DNA from: Methylocapsa palsarum
Lineage (GTDB): Bacteria; Pseudomonadota; Alphaproteobacteria; Rhizobiales; Beijerinckiaceae
Assembly: GCF_900114285.1 (NCBI RefSeq)
Contig: NZ_FOSN01000012.1
Coordinates: forward strand, 1-64,000
Reading direction: 5' to 3'
DNA length: 64,000 nt
Part shown: positions 60,816 through 64,000 of the stretch, in pieces
Layout: each line of letters starts with the position of its first letter
Position numbering within the stretch: position 1 is the first letter of the stretch
Program-made: the position numbers and the translations under genes
The notes under the pieces: model-generated
What the model was told of the DNA's origin: nothing
Databases searched by the model: none
What the model saw: only the letters and a program-made list of their open reading frames with translations

Positions 60816-62327
60816 TCATTCGGCGCTGGAGAGGTAGCGTTGGCGGATATGATTTTCAAACGTTTCGGCCTCTAGCGGACGCCCCGTCGCCGATTGCAGG
60901 AGGTCGTCCGTGTTGGCGAGGCTTCCTCTCGAGTGGACGTGGGCGCGCAGCCAGGTTCTGAGCGGGGAAAAGTCGCCGCGCCCGATCCCGGGGATGACGC
61001 CGGGGTCGGCGCGCCGCGCCGCCTTGAACAGCTGCGCCGCCGCCATGGCGCCAAGGGTGTAGGTCGGAAAATAGCCCCAGCTTCCGCCCGGCCAATGAAT
61101 ATCCTGGAGACAGCCCAAAGCGTCGTTCGGCACGTCGAGACCAAGCAGAGCCTTCATGCCGTCGTTGAAGGCCGTCGGAAGGTCGTTCAGCGCCAGATCG
61201 CCCGCGATCATCGCCTTTTCGAGGCCGTAGCGCAAAAGGATGTGGGCGGGATAGGTGACTTCGTCGGCGTCGACCCGGATGAAGCCCGGCCTCACACGGG
61301 TCAGATGCCGGTAGAGGTTCCCGGCGCTCCAGGCCGGTCCTTCCGCCCGAAACGCGTCCCTGAGCAGAGGCGTCAGAAATTCCACGAATTCGCGCGAGCG
61401 GCACGCCTGCATCTCGATCAGCAGGGATTGGCTCTCGTGCAGGGTCATGCCCCGGGCGGACCCGACGGGCTGACGGCTCCAGCCTTTCGGCCGGCCCTGC
61501 TCATAAAGGGCGTGACCCGTCTCATGCAGGACGCCCATGAGTCCGCTGATGAAATCCTGCTCGCGATAGCGGCTTGTGATCCGGACATCGTCAGTCGCGC
61601 CGCCGCAGAAAGGGTGCAGGCTGACGTCGAGGCGCCCCCGCTCGAAATCGAACCCGACGGCGGCCATCAGCTTTTCGCCAAGACGTCGCTGAATCTCGAT
61701 CGGGAAGGGGCCCGGAAAATCATGAAGCTGCGGCAGGCTCGCCTGGAGCGCCCGGCTTTCGTCGATCAGGCTCGGCAGACGGGCGCGCAGATCGCTGAAA
61801 AGTTCATCAATCCGGGCTTCGCGCATGCCCGGATCATAACCGTCAAGGAGAGCGTCGTAAGCCGACAGGCCCAGCGCTTCGCCTTTGATCGCGCCAATCT
61901 CGCGCTGCCGGTCGAGCACTTCCTGCAGATAAGGCCGGAGCATCGGGAAATCGCTGGTCTTGCGGGCTTGGCGCCAGGCCATGACCGATTGCGATACGGC
62001 TTTCGAATTCGCCTCCACGAGGTCGTCTGGAACCGCCGCCGCGTGAAGATAGGCGCGGCGCATCTCCCGGAGGTTCGCCTGCCGCCAGTCATCAAGGCGC
62101 GGCGCCGCCTCGGCGCTTTCGAGAAGATCCCTGATCTGCGGCGCGACGAGCAGCCTGTGGGCCACGCCCTCGAGGGTCGAGACCTGTTCGGACCTGCCGT
62201 CGGCGGCGCCGTCCGGCATAATCGTTTCCGTGTCCCAGTTGAGCACCCCGATGGCGTCCCTTACGGAGGCGATGCGGGCGAAGGTTCGTTCAAGCGAGCC
62301 ATAGGCGTCGGAAGGACAAGCGTTCAT
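60816..62327 (-). CDS. Thermostable-type carboxypeptidase (M32, Taq family)
   Basis: A 503-residue metallopeptidase. The zinc motif HETGH is in LMGVLHETGHALYEQG near residue 268, and ESQSLLIEMQ supplies the third ligand. HPFCGGATDDVRITSRY and SWGYFPTYTLGAMAAAQLF are further M32 hallmarks. It trims residues from peptide C-termini in the cytoplasm. Confidence 0.95.
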   Translation of the reverse strand: MNACPSDAYGSLERTFARIASVRDAIGVLNWDTETIMPDGAADGRSEQVSTLEGVAHRLLVAPQIRDLLESAEAAPRLDDWRQANLREMRRAYLHAAAVPDDLVEANSKAVSQSVMAWRQARKTSDFPMLRPYLQEVLDRQREIGAIKGEALGLSAYDALLDGYDPGMREARIDELFSDLRARLPSLIDESRALQASLPQLHDFPGPFPIEIQRRLGEKLMAAVGFDFERGRLDVSLHPFCGGATDDVRITSRYREQDFISGLMGVLHETGHALYEQGRPKGWSRQPVGSARGMTLHESQSLLIEMQACRSREFVEFLTPLLRDAFRAEGPAWSAGNLYRHLTRVRPGFIRVDADEVTYPAHILLRYGLEKAMIAGDLALNDLPTAFNDGMKALLGLDVPNDALGCLQDIHWPGGSWGYFPTYTLGAMAAAQLFKAARRADPGVIPGIGRGDFSPLRTWLRAHVHSRGSLANTDDLLQSATGRPLEAETFENHIRQRYLSSAE

Positions 62328-62413
62328 TGGGAGTCTCCGTGGCGTCGCGGTCGGTCAGGCGTCGTGAATCCAGACACGTCATGAATCCAGACACTGCATC
62401 CCGGCGTCTTGAC

Positions 62414-63079
62414 TTAATTCGGCGCTTGTTTTGTGGCGAGGCGGTCAGGCCGCTCCGGTTCGCATCGGGATGAGAGGCCGGCGATAGCCATGCGGCTCAG
62501 ATCGGTCACGAGTCGTTCGGTGAAATGATGATCCAGCCGCAAATTGAGCGGCGGCCGCGATAAACTGTCATAATGCCGGATGAAAGGGATGACCTGCTGG
62601 GTCAGCCAGAAGGTCGCGATGATCACTTCCTCGCGGCTGGCGGACTCGGGTAGAAATCGGCGCACAATGTGTTCGGCCTGATCCAGAATCGGCAGTTTTT
62701 CGCTCGCGACAAAGTCAAGGTAGATGGGCGTCGGCGCCAGCGTCTCCCAGGCGAAAATCCGCAAATACCGGCTGACCTGACCATGTCTGAGGAGCGGCGC
62801 GACCTGCTGGCGGATGAAAAGCCGCACGGCTTCTTCGCGGGCCGCTCCGTTGATCGTTGCTTCGTCCAGCAGGGAGGCGTCGCTGAGCGCGGCGACAGCC
62901 AGGCGAAGCACCTCGCGGTAGAGGCCCTCCTTGCCGCCGAAATGATAATTGATCGCCGCCTGGTTTACGGACGCGCGGCCGGTGATCTCGCGCACCGAAG
63001 CGCCAGCGTAACCCGATTCGGCGATCACGTCGGCGGCATGATCAAGCACAGCCTGGCGGGTCGCTTCAGTTGATTTCAC
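62414..63079 (-). CDS. TetR/AcrR-family regulator (CecR-like)
   Basis: A 221-residue repressor with N-terminal HTH (AVLDHAADVIAESGYAGASVREITGRASVNQAAINYHFGGKEGLY, in three helices) and a C-terminal domain like DUF1956/CecR (LRIFAWETLAPTPIYLDFV). The GTG start at 63079 comes directly after the stop of the upstream membrane protein gene, so translation is probably coupled. Confidence 0.87.
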   Translation of the reverse strand: MKSTEATRQAVLDHAADVIAESGYAGASVREITGRASVNQAAINYHFGGKEGLYREVLRLAVAALSDASLLDEATINGAAREEAVRLFIRQQVAPLLRHGQVSRYLRIFAWETLAPTPIYLDFVASEKLPILDQAEHIVRRFLPESASREEVIIATFWLTQQVIPFIRHYDSLSRPPLNLRLDHHFTERLVTDLSRMAIAGLSSRCEPERPDRLATKQAPN

Positions 63080-63691
63080 TTAATGCATTTTTTTCGTGAA
63101 GGAGACCACGGCATCGCCGACCGACGCCATGCCTTCCATGATCCTCGCGTCCGAAGCGGCGACGATATCCCCGGCTTTGGAGATGAGGAGATTTCCGTAA
63201 TGCAGCGGCGCGAGCCAGTCGATATCCGTATGTTCAGGAGCGGCCGCCGGCTCGCTCGCCACGGGGAGCGCCTGCGCCGGGTGAGCTGGTTTCGGAGCGT
63301 TCGCCGCGACATGCGCCTTGTCAGCGCGCGGCCGCTCGCGCTTTTGCGGACTCGCCTGGAGCTGCGGCACCGTCGCGGGCTCGCTCGCGGCGGCGCTTTC
63401 TGGCTGGGCGCTCGCAAGGGTTGACGTTGTCCGCAATCCGGCGACATGAGACAGCGCGACGCGCTCGACGAAATCGTCGAGGGTCTCGCTCGCTTGCCCA
63501 TCGACGAATTTCGCGTCAACAGCGGTCAGATGCGTCTGCGCGGGGATGTGGCCGGGCGTGAGCTTGTCGAAACTCGAAAAAATGACCATGACGCAGAGCG
63601 TCGACACGCTTGAAATGAAGATTTGCATGACCAGTTTTCGCGTTAGGGCATGCAGTTCATTGCCTATCGTCAGAAAGATCGGAACCCGCAT
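63080..63691 (-). CDS. Unknown protein with one membrane helix and Ala/Pro-rich linker
   Basis: A 203-residue protein from ATG 63691, preceded by a perfect AAGGAGG site. One helix near residues 23-40 (VMQIFISSVSTLCVMVIFSS) anchors it. A middle Ala/Pro/Lys-rich linker (about 95-165) leads to a short conserved-looking end, LLISKAGDIVAASDARIMEGMASVGDAVVSF. No family known. It is encoded together with the following TetR gene. Confidence 0.6.
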   Translation of the reverse strand: MRVPIFLTIGNELHALTRKLVMQIFISSVSTLCVMVIFSSFDKLTPGHIPAQTHLTAVDAKFVDGQASETLDDFVERVALSHVAGLRTTSTLASAQPESAAASEPATVPQLQASPQKRERPRADKAHVAANAPKPAHPAQALPVASEPAAAPEHTDIDWLAPLHYGNLLISKAGDIVAASDARIMEGMASVGDAVVSFTKKMH

Positions 63692-64000
63692 CAAGGCCTC
63701 CTTCAAGCGTTTAAAACGACCGTATGAAATTGATCTCCGGTTGGGGCGGAATTATGGCGTTTTGGGTCTGGGCGACGGGGTTTCCCGGACGGCGAATAAT
63801 GCTTTCCGACCCTCGCGAGCGGCCTCGAAGCCGCGGACCTGTGGGCGGGTCGCCGACCGCGGTTCGGCCGGTGTTGCCGCGATTTAATCTGCGCTCCAGA
63901 ATCCGGTTCGTTTCGCTGGCGTAGACTGCGCTTCCGAATAATCGAGGTTCGGCCGCCGGCGGCCATGGTTCAGGTCGAAGCCGGAGAACTTCGCAGGTCC
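63692..64000. other. Right edge without a recognised gene
   Basis: Short frames exist on both strands (for example 63703-63966 on the minus strand), but all are Arg/Ser-rich and have no family. The promoter for the membrane protein/TetR pair should be near 63700-63760. Nothing else is seen. Confidence 0.45.

Noticed and set aside
60894-62384. 496-residue plus-strand frame
   Set aside because: It lies opposite the M32 carboxypeptidase, which has HETGH and other motifs; the shadow has none.

Overview
The window looks like chromosome from a GC-rich alphaproteobacterial methylotroph (order Hyphomicrobiales, most likely the Beijerinckiaceae/Methylocystaceae neighbourhood). The main reason is a complete calcium-type methanol dehydrogenase operon, mxaFJGIRSACKLD, at 12459-22414. 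It is followed by a lipoprotein, a divergent two-component regulatory set and a 28-residue pqqA gene for the PQQ precursor peptide. The other genes (MetZ beside a double-length dCTP deaminase, ApaG, ArgE, a DevABC-type exporter, LutABC) fit the same group. Species cannot be fixed from this sequence alone.

Layout, left to right. 1-1087: the edge of an IS3-type element, a tyrosine integrase remnant, and a kdpC tail directly fused to that remnant. Intact kdpD and kdpE follow (1357-4748). 4961-9388: an AmpG-like permease, a VanZ-like protein, an AAA ATPase and a SOUL heme-binding protein. 9525-12087: a hypothetical protein, a Rieske ferredoxin, a small secreted EF-hand protein with the exact loop spacing of lanmodulin, and a diheme cytochrome c gene broken by two frameshifts. 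12088-25857: the methanol oxidation block (promoter region, structural genes, maturation/chaperone genes, regulators, pqqA). 25858-37000: a less GC-rich accessory stretch holding two related small secreted proteins with a shared C-terminus, a porin/response regulator/kinase operon, a ClpP-fold-like periplasmic protein and an RND efflux pair. 37000-38070: tRNA-Thr, a decayed DNA methyltransferase fragment, a tRNA-like half and a 17-bp tandem repeat, which together look like an integration scar. 38070-44977: an old-yellow-enzyme and a lactate permease/lutABC operon. 44986-48928: an ABC exporter with a divergent TetR regulator. 49009-64000: mostly housekeeping genes (argE, apaG, metZ, dcd, cytochrome b561), then CoA-transferase subunits, acetate kinase, small regulators, a metallophosphoesterase, an M32 carboxypeptidase and a TetR gene coupled to an unknown membrane protein.

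How the genes work together. MxaF/MxaI with PQQ and calcium oxidise methanol in the periplasm and pass electrons to cytochrome cL (MxaG). MxaJ and MxaRSACKLD serve assembly and metal insertion. The LuxR-type response regulator and the kinase at 22993-25552 probably control the operon, and PqqA supplies the cofactor precursor. The lanmodulin-like protein just upstream suggests metal handling in the same compartment, but its metal is unknown. Lactate uptake and oxidation, the CoA-transferase and acetate kinase point to some use of multi-carbon substrates.

The most interesting items are the divergent lanmodulin homologue next to a calcium-type methanol dehydrogenase, the paired secreted proteins ending in a PEGPGN-x-SD signature, the integrase-kdpC fusion, and the free-standing pqqA with a strong hairpin directly after its stop.
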